This document shows positions 11,073 through 23,741 of a stretch of DNA of 64,000 nt, in pieces. Numbering within the stretch: the first letter of the stretch is position 1; every line of letters begins with the position of its first letter. The notes under the pieces are model-generated. The model saw only the letters and a program-made list of their open reading frames with translations, was not told the origin of the DNA and ran no database searches. This stretch comes from Haliotis asinina. Its lineage: Eukaryota; Mollusca; Gastropoda; Lepetellida; Haliotidae. The stretch is taken from assembly GCF_037392515.1 (NCBI RefSeq), contig NC_090288.1, positions 14,675,969 to 14,739,968 on the forward strand, given 5' to 3'. The translations under genes were made by a program, and so were the position numbers.

Positions 11073-12171
11073 ATGTTATATTTAAAGTTTGTCTTTTTAT
11101 GGATAAAACAGTATGCTTTATATGACGGAAACAAACTTTTCGATTTTCAATTATGATTGGCAATTTGAAATACCTGATGCATAGGATTAAAATTGATGTG
11201 CTGATGCCAGATAGATCTGTGCAAGTTATATTTATGTTTATTTTTGTGGTTTTTTTTGCATGCATTTGTCTTTTTCAAGGGTGGCTCATAGTTGTGGCTA
11301 GCAGTCAGTTTGTGTTGGACTTTTTTGTGTTGACTAGTCAGTGTTTGCTAGTTTATATGATGTTGAGCAATACGATAGATGAATATAGGTTGTATCATGA
11401 TATGGTAAGGTAATGCAGGCTAAAGTCATTATCAGACTTAAATATACAGAACGAAATCATGAACGGATACATGTATGTGCATATTGAGAATTGTGATGTC
11501 AGATGATAATTTGAAGTGCATCTATGTCTTGGAATTGGGAGGCTTATGTGCAGTGTACAAGATATACTTAAAATCCATGAAAAGCAAGGTGACGGGATCA
11601 ACGACCAATGATCAATGGCCCATACAATACACTGTTCAATGTTCTAGAATGCAGAGCTGCCAACCTCTATAGTTTTATCATAGTCACTATGAATTTTAGG
11701 CTCAAACTATGCCAATATGATTGTACTACAAATTCTATGATATCTTAAGAAAATTCAGATTCAGGTATATAGACAAAAGCATATATTTTCGTCAATTAAA
11801 TACATTTTCGCCATAAAGAGATGACAAGAGTAAATGTAATGCTGATAATTTAGAAATCTGGTGTTGGAGGTATGTGAAATTAGACCTTACTCTCAGTTAG
11901 TGTCATATTATCTTTCTCAGAATCAATCATGATTTTAGCTGCTACATTTATGGTCAGTTTGTTCCTTGAAACTACTGTCTGCAACACATCTCAGAGAATG
12001 TAGTAGAGGAACAAAACTTGCAAATATCCCATTTCAAAATGACATTGAAAAGAAATACAATGTATATCTCTTGATGTTTTAGAAACAGAAAGCAATACCC
12101 CTTTGTTACTAATAGCTCTGGCTTTGGTATCCAGACCCATTCATACCCTGAAACAAATATACTCTAACAGG

Positions 12172-12712
12172 GTTTGAAATTAACACTTTGAGGTAGCAAA
12201 TTTGCACACTGTAAGAAAACTTGCCACCTGTATTTTTTTTTAAACCGCTTACGTTCATCAATTACCCATTTCCTAAGGAAAGATCTCCTCTTGTGCACTT
12301 TCACTCGGAAACTTACTGATACTGGTATTTTAATTTCAAAAGAAGGCTCATCATAGCATTTCTTGGCCACTTACATATTGCAGCACTCCCATAATTGCGA
12401 CAGAGAACCAGTCAGCTTAGTGCACATGTGCAGAAGTATTACATTACTGCTTCATTTGTTTTATCAGGGACATTCATCATATCCTGATGCACAACGGCGC
12501 AAAAACTTTGTTAGCCAAAACAGGTAAAGGTATTATATTTCCATAACTTGATACATACCAGTATACAGAAGTATTTAACACACTATGAACTGATTATATA
12601 ATATATTTTATGCAACAGGAAAAAATGCTGCTACCAGGTTAGGAACTTTGCGTCCTATTTTTAAACCAGGTATCAAGGGCTTGCTACTTCATACAAAAAT
12701 TAATTTCAAACA
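12172..12712. mobile_element. Possible non-autonomous element with imperfect inverted ends
   Basis: The left end reads GTTTGAAATTAACACTTTGA and GTAGCAAATTTGC, and the right end carries the complement of GTTTGAAATTAATTTTTG and GTAGCAAGC. That gives roughly 35-bp imperfect inverted ends about 540 bp apart. No target duplication was resolved. It could equally be two opposed fragments of one dispersed repeat. Confidence 0.4.
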
Positions 12713-15700
12713 CTAAAATGCAGCCCATGCAAGTCAAGGATATATGGCAAGTGTACATTACCACAGTTTCTGAAACTGAATGAAGTCTCCGCTGCTTTTT
12801 ATTATTTATTATTGTTTTTCGTGTTCGTTTCAGAGACTAGAAGTTAGTCTAACAGTCTGTGTATCTAGAGCTTAGTTGACTTCTGTTATATGCTGCTTTA
12901 TGTACTCCAACTATACTCTTTATAAAAAAGCAGGGGAACTTCATTTTTCATTTATGGTTTGAAGAACAGGGGGATACATTGAGCCAGTCAGTATTGATGT
13001 GATAATAACGAATGTTTTGAGACTGCATCACCACTTCTACTTGTGATCGCTCTTGAAAGATGATTGGTGTATGACATGAAATATGCATGTGTACAGTTTT
13101 CTGTTTCTAACAAAACGTCCAGAAAGGAACAAAAACTGTGTGATGCAAGATGTCAGAATTAATTGTTTACAGTGATTTATCGACTTTGAAAACCATCCAA
13201 ATCAAGGATGACACCCCATGCATGTGTATGGGGTTACTGCATTGTGCACATGCATCCCATGCGTTGTGTTTAGGGGTGGTGATAAAGATAAATGATGTCA
13301 GTCTTTGAAAAGGATGCTAGTGCTTATGCTTCCTATCCAAATTGAAAATTCGGGATCCCCTACTTTCTCCAAAGAGTGTATGTTCCCTCTACCCTTCATA
13401 GCCATTCAGTGATGGGTGATGAAGGAAAATAGTGGATACAAGCCTGTGAAGTATCAATATTAATGATTTGCTGGTTATCACCCCAGGTGTTGAACTGGCT
13501 GTTTTAGCCTGTTAAAAACATCCTAGTTTTATAGCAGTGAACACAAATGGTGTTTCAAAGTAACAAGATATTGGGTGCTTCAAGTTTTAGATGTCTGACC
13601 CTTGAAAATTCACGGGACCCATAGAATAAAAATTAAACACTCATATTAGATTTAACATTTCTGATATTATAACTGGCATTGAAATTATTAACAAGTGTTT
13701 ACTTTATAAATAGCAAACAGGTGCAACATGTCACAAGTAACAGCTTCGGTCAAGGTCACCGTGAAATACACAGTCAGACACTGGAGCTAGCAGGGTTGTA
13801 GATTTCCATCGGACTATCAGCAAATCTACTGGATCTGACACTTTTCTTGAACACTGTTATAGTCAAATTCTTTGTGAATCAAGAACAAAATGCTCCCATA
13901 TATCTGATGTTTGTCATATATGTTAACTAAACTGAAGATTCAATGAATTGAACAATTGATTGGATCATTGTTGATGCTGTCAGCCTTTTGTTTACTCATA
14001 ACAACTGATACACATTGTTGTCAGCACCCTGAGACCATACTCACCAACCTAGTCACATTGGATTGGGTGGTCACAATGTCCTACTCTGTGCATCTTTATC
14101 CCACTCATGGCTGTAGGTGACTGTGGTTGCTTTGAACTTCTTGTTTGCCATTGTCTTCACTTTCAGAACATTCACAGCTTCAGTGTCATCAGCTGACACA
14201 AAACAACATTCACTCAGTGGACTGTGATACTTACAGTGAAGAACTTTTGACAAGTTACTGTTGTTTGTTAATTGAAAATCATTGCTGGGCATTTTCTTTA
14301 CATTTATCAGAAGTGCTTCAGGTATATTATTGAACTTGATAAACAACTGAGTATTTACTTTGTTTACTCACATAATATTTTCTCTTTTTTGGGGGGTTGT
14401 GAGAACAATTTTACTTCAAATCCAGTCTATGGATATTTTCGTATCAAGGGTAGACTTTCTTAAGAATAGTTCTAACTAAACTGGTTTTTTTAGCTGACTT
14501 AACACAGCATACACTGTAAACCTTGACAATTTTGGCGCCAGGGAAGTACTGACATTTTCAGGACATTGATTTGGCAGACAACCACAAATGAAAAACACAA
14601 GGAAGCATGTGTAATTCCTTCCCTTCCACAAACTGACTATGCATTGTTAATGTGTTAATATTGTCAATAACTCTTAATAAATCAGCTTGTTAAATAATGA
14701 TCATGACTTGCCACATCTGGTCAAATTGCCGACAGAAAGCGTCCACTCACCACACTGAAGTTCCTGTTTTAGTTCCCCACAATTAGTACAATGTGTGACG
14801 CCCACACTCATACACACTCAGTAGTTTGCATCCCAACCCAAGAAAAACTATGGTTAGACAAACATGCTACTTCAAACCTACATTGTCAACTACAACAAAA
14901 GAATATATAATTTAAAAGACACTGGCTCTGGGTTACCATATTATACAAAATAACATGTGAAAGCAGCTTTCTTCTTTGGTAATTTCATCAACAAGTCACA
15001 AAACCTTTGTGATAATAATTGTATGTTACAAAACCTTCTGGATTTAAAGAATGCAGGCTAGATTTAATGCTGCATAATTCACTTGAGTAAGGTTCATGAA
15101 TGTGATGGTGTAGTAGCTCAGTAAATACAACTCAGTAAGACAATGAGATAATGGCGCTATCAAGGCAATTGCGGGAAGACCAATTAGAATACAGGTTACA
15201 CAAGTGGCAATATCTCTTCACAAGTGCTACAACCTTGATCAGTGTATGAAACTCCTAAAAACACCCAGCAAACCCACAGGGCTGATAACTTAAAAATGTT
15301 GCTGGCCCTGCTAACATGTAACCAACCCTGTATTAAAATAGGAAACCAAGATAAGGTGTTAAAATAATGTGATTAAAGACTTACTTGTAGTGAGGTAAAC
15401 TTAAACATGTGCTAAAGATTTACAAAGCATAACTTGGTGGTCACTGTTGATTCATTTAGTGTCACTGCCATCTGAATCACAAAAACAGGCAAAGTCAGAA
15501 TGGTCAGTATCTTTGGCAAGAATCTTCTCTACGTGTTCTTCATGCAGTGAGCACAGGGGATTTGTAACTGTCCTTGTGAAAAGTAAACATGTGAAACAGC
15601 AAATTTAGCAAATACAAGTTGGTCACTGAAAGCATTATCTCGACCAATCACATTTAGTATTAGATGAAAGGGTTGGCTGATCTGTGGAAGTTATGGTTTG

Positions 15701-16350
15701 ATTGAACATGAACTATACATACAGACATCTTCTGGCTACCCCAATTGTGCACTATTTTTGAAATATTACGCACAGTCAATGACATGGTGAAATATATACC
15801 ATTGAAAATGTATTGGCCCACAGGGCTGGCTATAAAATAAAGTTGTAAGCCCACTTTGTAACTAGCATGCAGTGGGATGCAGGGCAGATGCTATTTCTTA
15901 CACTGACCTTGGTTCATTCTGCTCGGTGTATTGCTTCAGTATCAGGCTATGACAGGATTTGCACTTAATGGACATGTATTTCTTTGCCATAACCTCTTAG
16001 GTCTTACAGTCTGTTCTTAAGACATCATCTTGAGTATGAGGATATGTTTTTTACTGGTATGGCTGAGAATGAAGCTTTACTTTTTAAGATTCAGCTTGGC
16101 CATTTCATGGACAAGTACATTATATGAGAAAGTCACACACTTTACATATTATATAAGATTAACTTTGATGCTGTTTCATGCAGTGGTTCATAAGTCAAAT
16201 ATAACACTCCTCAATTTTGGTAGACATGGGAAAACTTCTTGGTGGCACTGGTCTTGTTAGTAGAGTTGAGATTAAACACCCTTGGTTTTACTAGTTAACC
16301 GATTTCTTACTACAACATTGGCTTCACTAGTTGAATTTTGGACAATACTC

Positions 16351-16587
16351 GTGAAGGTTCGGGTTAGAATTGATCTTGAGTAACCCATCCTTGTCGTAAG
16401 AGGCAACTAACAGGATTGGATGGTCAGGCTAGTTGACTTGGTTGACGCATGTCATCAGTTCCCAATTGTGCAGATGGATGCTCATACTGTTAGTCACTGA
16501 ATTGTCTGGTCCAGACCCCATTATTTACATACACCCACCATACAGCAGGAATATTGCAGAGTGTGACGTAAAACTAAACTCACTGAG
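16351..16587 (-). mobile_element. SINE family A copy
   Basis: A nearly full-length minus-strand copy. As the plus strand reads, it runs from GTGAAGGTTCGGGTTAGAAT through GTCGTAAGAGGCAACTAACA to GACGTAAAACTAAACTCACT. Divergence from the 34471 copy is moderate. Confidence 0.85.
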
Positions 16588-17300
16588 TTTAGTAATGTTG
16601 TCACTGCTTACCACAGGTTTTACTGCGTCAACCAAACCTTCAGACTTGTGTTATAATGCCTGCACAGAGTTGGGATCATTAAGGTTATGATATAAATACA
16701 TGGCTACACATTTCATTGTTTCCCTTGACATATACATGCACCACTCATACTCACATGTCAGTCGTATGTATTCATGTATAATGGAGATGTGTAAGGTTTA
16801 CAAACTGATATTTTGTTCATGACACTGTCTTGGACTTGAGTCCTAATCCACTAAGCATTTGTAGCTCTTCAATATTCATAAGCCTGTGGCAAACCTAACA
16901 GTTACCATAGCTCGTGACATTATGATCATGATTGGGACCATGGATCACTCAGGTCTCACTGTCAGATTTCCTGGAAATGCCATGATACAACTAAAATGTT
17001 TTTTTATGAGATTGCACAAGTCAGTCATCAATTAGTCATATCTGCAGGAATGAATTTGTGTTCACATTGGTACTCATTTGAACTGCCTTGTACTAGGAAA
17101 GTCCTTTAAGTGATTAGGAGTCCTTTTGTGACATATTAACTATGATTATTGCCAAAATAGTCAACTATGGATTCATAGACCGACAGTCATGTCATTTAAT
17201 ATACCAAGTAATTTGCCAAACAAAATTTGAATATGTTCAAAGTTCATGACATGTTTTGGTCTTAGCGAAAGTGAATGAGAGTAGCACAACAGCACACGTC

Positions 17301-17436
17301 AACTATACTGAACAGCAAAAGAAATGCAGCTGTTTTTTTCCCAAGGTTTTAAATAGAAGACATAAACATGAACGCTTACTTTTGTCATATTTCAATTTTT
17401 TCGAAACTTGCATTTCTTTTGTTGTTCAGTATAGTT
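17301..17436. mobile_element. 136-bp MITE with 28-bp inverted ends
   Basis: Bases 17301-17328 (starting AACTATACTGAACAGCAAAA) and 17409-17436 are reverse complements with one mismatch. There is no open frame inside. The short size and TA-rich ends suggest a Tc1/mariner-related MITE, but no autonomous partner is present to confirm it. Confidence 0.8.
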
Positions 17437-17660
17437 GCTTCAAGTCACAGGACAGTATCATGGTGCCCTTTCAGCAGTATATGAAAGCATTTGTTATCCG
17501 TATGCTCAAAATGTTGCAAACAAACATTAAATTATTGTTTTCTTGCAGATGAATTTTATATTCACTGTTGTTAAAAGTAGAAAGTTCTATGAATTTTGCT
17601 TATATGCAAATATGTTACGGCCAGTGATTTAGCTAATTTTTTCTGAAGTATCGTTTATCC

Positions 17661-18085
17661 TATCCTCGAAATCTCCAGGGTATACAATCCGATAAATCTC
17701 CATTATATCCTGGATGCATCTACGGCTTGGCACGAAGTCAACTGTACCAATCACAACTAACTTTCGCTTTTTAAATTATCTAACCAATTAAACTTGGCAA
17801 CACAAATCAGGCAGAGGAACTCTGAAAGAGGTAGGAGGGGTTCTTGCATATATTTTTTTAAAGTTTTGGACCTGACAATTTGTCTGTAGGATTTTCCCAA
17901 AATCTTTGTCGCTCTGTGACCACTATCTTTTTTGACACTGGCAAGCTCAGTGATAATGGTGGTTTAGCTGATTGGCTGCTGTGAAAATGCAGAGCCAGCA
18001 AACGGAGATAATAAAATTACCTGTAGATGCATCCAGGGTATAGTGAGATTTATTGGAACATATACCCTGGAGATGTCGAGGATCA
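17661..18085. mobile_element. hAT-like MITE with 8-bp target duplication
   Basis: Inverted ends of about 65 bp (starting TATCCTCGAAATCTCCAGGG; right end the complement of TGATCCTCGACATCTCCAGG) bound a 425-bp segment. It is flanked by perfect 8-bp direct repeats GTTTATCC at 17653-17660 and 18086-18093. An 8-bp duplication with no coding capacity fits a non-autonomous hAT-type element. The assignment rests on duplication length only. Confidence 0.8.
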
Positions 18086-18752
18086 GTTTATCCTTCAGAA
18101 CTATGTAAGTTCAGCCAGTGCAATAAACCACTTGTTGGAAAGTTTTGAAAAAAATCACCTAAAGTTTACAAATTCCTGTTTTTTATCAAATCATATACTC
18201 TTAATACCAACCCCAAAAATTCTTAAGGCCGTGAATAGAAACTCAATGCATATGCACATGCAAATTTTTGTCTCATTGATAAATGTCTACTTATGAAATA
18301 TAGGATTCAGGATAAGAGTGTGAAGATTTACTGAGCTAAATTCTGAAAACCTGTTATACAGTGTTTGTGTTTAGCATTATTGTATCATATATGTATTCTT
18401 GTATATATATGTTTGTAAATATATGTATGATAGCATGAAGATGAATATAATAATTAAATTATTTTGATGCATGTGTGTAATCTTTTCATGGTGTTCAATT
18501 CGGATGATAAAAAAAAATAGAATCACAGATACAAAGGTGATTATGAGCATCCTTGGACAGATATGTTTAGCATTGACAGATCTGGTACCGCATTCAATGT
18601 CCAGTTGCAGAAATGTTCATATTTCATTGCTGCCTGGACAATATTTTTTGTTAGCTAAAAATCTCAAGATCTAAAAAATTAGACATGATTGAATGTACCA
18701 GATGACCTCATTTTGCTCCCTGTTGTTTCAAGTACTAACACAGGGAAACAGT

Positions 18753-18905
18753 AAGTGAGTGTGTATGGGTTTACGCTGCTTTTAGCAATATCATAGCAGG
18801 GGATACCAGAAATGGGCTTCACATATTGTACCCATGTGGGGAATTGAACCTTGGTCTTCAGTGTGATAAGCAGACACTTTAACCACTGGGCTACCCCACT
18901 GCCCC
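18753..18905 (-). mobile_element. tRNA-derived SINE (family B)
   Basis: On the minus strand the head reads GGGGTAGCCCAGTGGTTAAA and later GGTTCAATTCCCCAC, matching tRNA-type A box and B box promoter motifs of RNA polymerase III. The tail ends with CACTCACTT. This is the cleanest copy of the family in the window. Confidence 0.85.
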
Positions 18906-20050
18906 AGTAAGGTTAACATTCAATGGTGACTAAGGTTCCCCAGCACATCCACCAAAAAGGTGTTCAAAAAGGTGGACAATCTGAAATTTGGTAGAATTTC
19001 CAAATCAGGCCAGACCAATTCTATTTCTTGTTTTAAGGATCCATATGGTTTGTTTTTTTTCAAAAAATAAAACAAAGCATATACAGTATTAATTATCCTC
19101 ACTTCAAACATAAACTCCATATGTTTCTATTTGCCAAAAATGTAAACTTACAAGAAAATATTTTTTGATTGATTTCTTTTGCCCAATATACATTTCATAA
19201 ACTGACAGAAGTAAAATACTTTCAGTTTTTAAAAGGAATATTGGGCAGACTGATGATTTCTTTTTTCCAATCCCCTCCAGCCTTTAGTTTTTCTGAGGAC
19301 AAAAGTGTGTAAAACAAGAAATACAAATGGTCAGGCCTCATTTTGAATTCCAAAACTGATTCATGAATGGTCAAGCATCTGGTTTGCCTGACCCAGGTTC
19401 CATTATCTACAGGTCACAATAATGTAGCTGAACTATTGCTGACCGTGGTGTAGCTAACACTCACCCTTAAAAACAAGTAATGACTCAACACAAATTTTCA
19501 AAAATGTTTATCTACACATGTAAACCTGTACACCATGTCAATAACAGGTAAAAAAATGATAACAAAATGAAAGATAACTGACAGGACAAAATTATCCTTG
19601 ATGATAGTTTACGAATGATGTACACATTAGTATATTGGAGGTGAAGTATCATTGTAATGCACAGATGATACTGTCTTTAAAGTATGTTCTTTGGTAGCCA
19701 CATTTAAATCTGTTTTAGAAAATAATGTTTGATTTTTAAATTCATAGGTATTTTAACATTGCATAGGACAATTACGTAACAGTGCATGTCAAGACTCCAC
19801 CTTGTCGTAGGTTGTGATATCAATGAGATCATGTCACCTATACAAAGCCATGATGACAGTTATGACTACAACAACCTGACTTTGAAATTTCATTGACATT
19901 TCAAAGACTTTGAGAGAATATCGACAGCTGAGCTGGATCAGATGATCCTTGTTCAAGTGAGTTGTCATTGTTAACAGATTGAGAATCACAATGGTCACAA
20001 ATCCCTCCCTGGTCTGTCTGGTCCAGGCCAAATCTATGAACAGGCTGACA

Positions 20051-20072
20051 TGCTGGTATATTTATACCAGCA
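20051..20072. repeat. Perfect 10-bp-arm palindrome
   Basis: TGCTGGTATA, two T bases, then the exact complement TATACCAGCA. It lies about 670 bp past the FBXL13 stop codon. No function can be assigned. Confidence 0.8.
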
Positions 20073-20735
20073 GATCATAACCTAAAACTTTGCCCCAAAA
20101 AATATTAATAAAAAAAATTCCCTTAAAAAAGCATGTAATAACAAGTAATGAAAAACAAAAGTGGTTAATGCTGAATTGGTTGAAATGGTGATCATGATGA
20201 TGCTTAATGCCACAGCAACAATAACCTACTGAGGGTTGGAGGACTTCAGGATATGGATTTACAACACAAGCAAATATACACATGAAGATTCATTTTGGCA
20301 TTAGTGTAATGCATTGAATGCACTATATGTATCACAGATAACAGGTTTTTGATGACTAGTTGTACTTAGACAACAGACATCTGAAACCGACTTCAGTCCT
20401 CATGCCAGATGGCCAACATCAGACATCTAATATCAGACGCCGGGAATGTGACAACAGATGTCTGACATGAGGCAGAGGACATCTTGTAAACATCAGACAC
20501 CAGACACCAGGCATCTGCAACCGATATCATCTATATGACACCAGATATCTTGGAGCAGAAAAAGATGGTCTGTGTCAGACCCAACACTGAGATAGGGAGG
20601 AACAAGAAGAACACTTCTTGCTGGTGGAAGGACTGAACTGAATGTCCTGTTACTTCATCTCAAACTGGTTCAGGCCAGTTCTGTTTCATGAACACCTTCA
20701 TCGTGTCATGCCTTCATCTCTGGTCCAGCCTGCTC

Positions 20736-23700
20736 TTAGTAGCCGAAGAATGCTGGCACCTCATCCGAGCTGTACAGCACCTTGTCTATGTGCTTCATCA
20801 TCTTCTGGGCTGCATGTCTGAAACACCAATGACCACACATCAGCAGGGCACTACTACATACATTCATTTATTTCCACTGACAGTGGAGATGAAATAATTC
20901 CTTTGACATAAGAACCCAGATCCTTGTCATATATCAAATGGCTGGATTCTATGTGAATGAACATAAATTATTAATTTGTTCTAAACATCTAAAGATCTCA
21001 AGTGTCTTTTTGAATACACCTTGAAGTCCTGAATGAATATTATGCATTTCACAACAGTAATGAGAGGAAGACCGGCTACACTTGATTCACAGACCAGTAC
21101 TAAGATAAACGTATAAAGCAGGCCCATCAAGACCATACATACAAGGCTTACATAGTGAAGGCAGCTTTGGTATTGCAAACACAAATCTTGACTGTAACAC
21201 TGTGGCACAATATGCCTGTGTTTGAAAGCGACTGTCTTTTTTGGCACTCAATCAAGAATTCTAAGATGTTTCGGTGAAAGATCAAAGGAGCCGACAATAC
21301 TTCATCAGACGATAATGTGCACTTTTTGCATTACGTCACAATGTGTTGATATCAATGCGCCATTCCAGTCTGCCCCCTCATAATCAGACTTTTTTGCATT
21401 ACGTCACTATGTAACCATAGCAAACTGACATCCATCGTGACGTCGGTTACATTGTGACGTAATGCAAAAAAGTCCGACGACTAGGGGGCAGACTGGAATG
21501 GTGCATTGACATCAACACATTGTGACGTAATGCAAAAAGTGCACATTATCGTCTGATAAAGTATTGTCAGCGCCTTCTAAGCATCTTAGAACATTTATCT
21601 TGGCACTGTGTTTCACATCTATGTTCCATGTAGACTCCAGGCTATGGATAAGCCCCCTTGCCCCTAGTGTTAGTACACTTACTTTGAGATTCCCTTGCAG
21701 TACAGCATCCTGAGTACCTGTAGCCTCTTGCATCCCTTCCTCAGATACTTGATGGCCTTGTCACTGAAACACATGCATCAGTACTGAGAGGGTGCCTTGT
21801 TCTATAGCTTGATGAGTGAGTGAGTATGGGTTTACAACATTTTCGGCAATATCTTTTCACCAAATGAATTCGTTGCTTGATTAGTTATATAGAACACTTT
21901 ATTATATTTGAGCTCTTGTGTCTTTGATAGGTTTGTGTATTGTCAAAGATACTGTTCTGCAATTTATGATGTTTTCAGTTGGGTTCCTCCATGTGGACCA
22001 GACAAGAGCTTTAATTAACCTAATCCTTTATCAATAAGATATGTTATTTATTTTACCAAACCAATATTTCATCATTATTTCAAAAACCTACTTCACCAAA
22101 GTGATCTAATTGTTTACAAATGGCACAATCTAATATCACCTTGACAAAAAGATAGGATACCATGCCAAATCAAACAAAAACATCTGTTTTCTTTTGTTTA
22201 TGCAAATTCGAGACACAGTCCTTAGGGACAAAAAGAAGATAGTTCAGATTATTGTCATTGTTTTTTAAAACATAAATCAGTATGTTGCACAGTGTGAGTA
22301 ACCTTGTCTCTGAACATATTGCAACACTTTATACTGCAGTTAAACGTATGCATCCAAATACATTTTAGTAATTTTTCAGCGAAACAAAAAATATGTCTTG
22401 CTTTTCAAATCTGATTTCTTTCCATCGACCATTTCTGAATTGATATACTAGCTTATGAAAGTTTGGCCTTACTTCTCTACCAGACCACATACCTGATGAG
22501 GAAACAGCCACTGATGTCTAGCTCTGCCAGATAGTGACACACACCGGACAGATACTGCAAGCTGAGGTCAGTCACCTGGAGACAAGGGGAGATAATGCAC
22601 AGGAACATATCATACTTTCATTTCTCCAGCATGGTAGCTGTAAATGTTGTCATGCATAAAGATTGGATAAAAGCTATTCTTGATGTAACATTATGAAGTA
22701 TAGACCACCAATTTTACTCAGTTTAAATAAGATCAGCTTTTGATAACACTCGCAATCAAGATCTGACATGAGGTGAAACATGAGTGAACTTTGACCACGT
22801 AATCAAAATAAAGGATCAAAGGGATCAAAGGGTTTTAATGAAAAAAGACGTCAGCTTGAAAAATGATTTGGTTTCATTTTTTACAATAGAAACTGAAAGA
22901 CCCAGATGTCCTGGTGCTCAGAAAGAGGCTGTTTAAGACATTTACTGCATGCATGAAGTTCAGAACTTTTAATTTAGAACTGAAATTTATGTTCATTTAC
23001 AAGATGCACTTAAATAAGATATGATTCTTTCTTAAATCTCCACATTGTTGTTACTATTATAGCATTGGACACTAAAGAACTGTAAAACCCACCAGCTTGC
23101 ATCCAGCCAGGTTGAGCACTGTTAACATTCGACAACAGAAAGCAAGATTCTTGATGGCGCCATCCGTAATTTGCTGAAATCATAGGTAACAGAATATTTC
23201 TCAAGACTGCTTTTTTAGAGAATAAATTATCCAACCCATGGTAATTACAGGAGGATCTGTCCCTTATGAATTAACTGGGCATCATTTATTTCCTGAGAGG
23301 AAGCAGTCCATTATTTCAAGTAGATTACAATGATGGCCTTGATTAAAATCAGATCTGCATTCTGATTTCTGTGATGATCAAAATATAGATGGTAATTTAT
23401 TACAGAGATCTGTGGGTTAGCGGGATTTGATGCACTTGAAAATGTTTTCCCTTCCCTAATAACTGTCATATTTTGAACGACCTTCCTACTGTCCTTGTTC
23501 TTTTCACACAACATTTCTAAAATGCCATGACATAACTGGAATGCTATTTGAAGCGTAAAAAGAGTGAAAATCAACTCACTCAGTCTCTCTATCTATTACT
23601 TACCATACAGTGAGACAAGTCAAGCCTCTGCACCTCCTTACACTGCTGAGCAAACTTCTGTAGTCCCAGGTCAGTGATGCCCATACACTCAGACAGTGTG

Positions 23701-23741
23701 ACATCCTGGAGCCGAGTGTTGTTTCCCAGAGCAGACAAACC
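20736..23741 (-). CDS. FBXL13: FBXL13 exons 19-23, last repeats and C-terminus
   Basis: Exons 23741-23604, 23173-23093, 22575-22493, 21763-21683 and 20817-20736 give residues 616-769. Cores are DVTLSECMGI, RLDLSHCMQI, VLNLAGCKLV, ELDISGCFLI and VLRMLYCKGI. They are followed by KHAAQKMMKHIDKV and the end AFFGY, which matches a conserved FGY near the vertebrate C-terminus. No AATAAA was found near the stop on the minus strand, so the transcript end is undefined. Confidence 0.93.

Larger units (their letters stand above)
10745..20735. other. Intergenic region between two convergent genes
   Basis: This stretch of about 10 kb separates the 3' end of the zinc-finger gene from the 3' end of FBXL13. 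No exon with family resemblance or a coherent splice pattern was found on either strand; open frames are short and AT-biased. It contains the short DNA elements and SINEs listed separately, plus unclassified unique sequence. Confidence 0.7.

Noticed and set aside
12164-12370. 68-codon minus-strand open frame
   Set aside because: It overlaps the left end of a repeated element and shows no family resemblance.
14046-14115. Possible family A SINE fragment on the minus strand
   Set aside because: Only GGATTGGGTGGTCAC and a short following stretch resemble the family; too little to support.
20373-20535. Cluster of CAGACATCTGA-like motifs in both orientations
   Set aside because: Motifs are irregular in spacing and direction, with no stable unit; recorded only as degenerate simple sequence.
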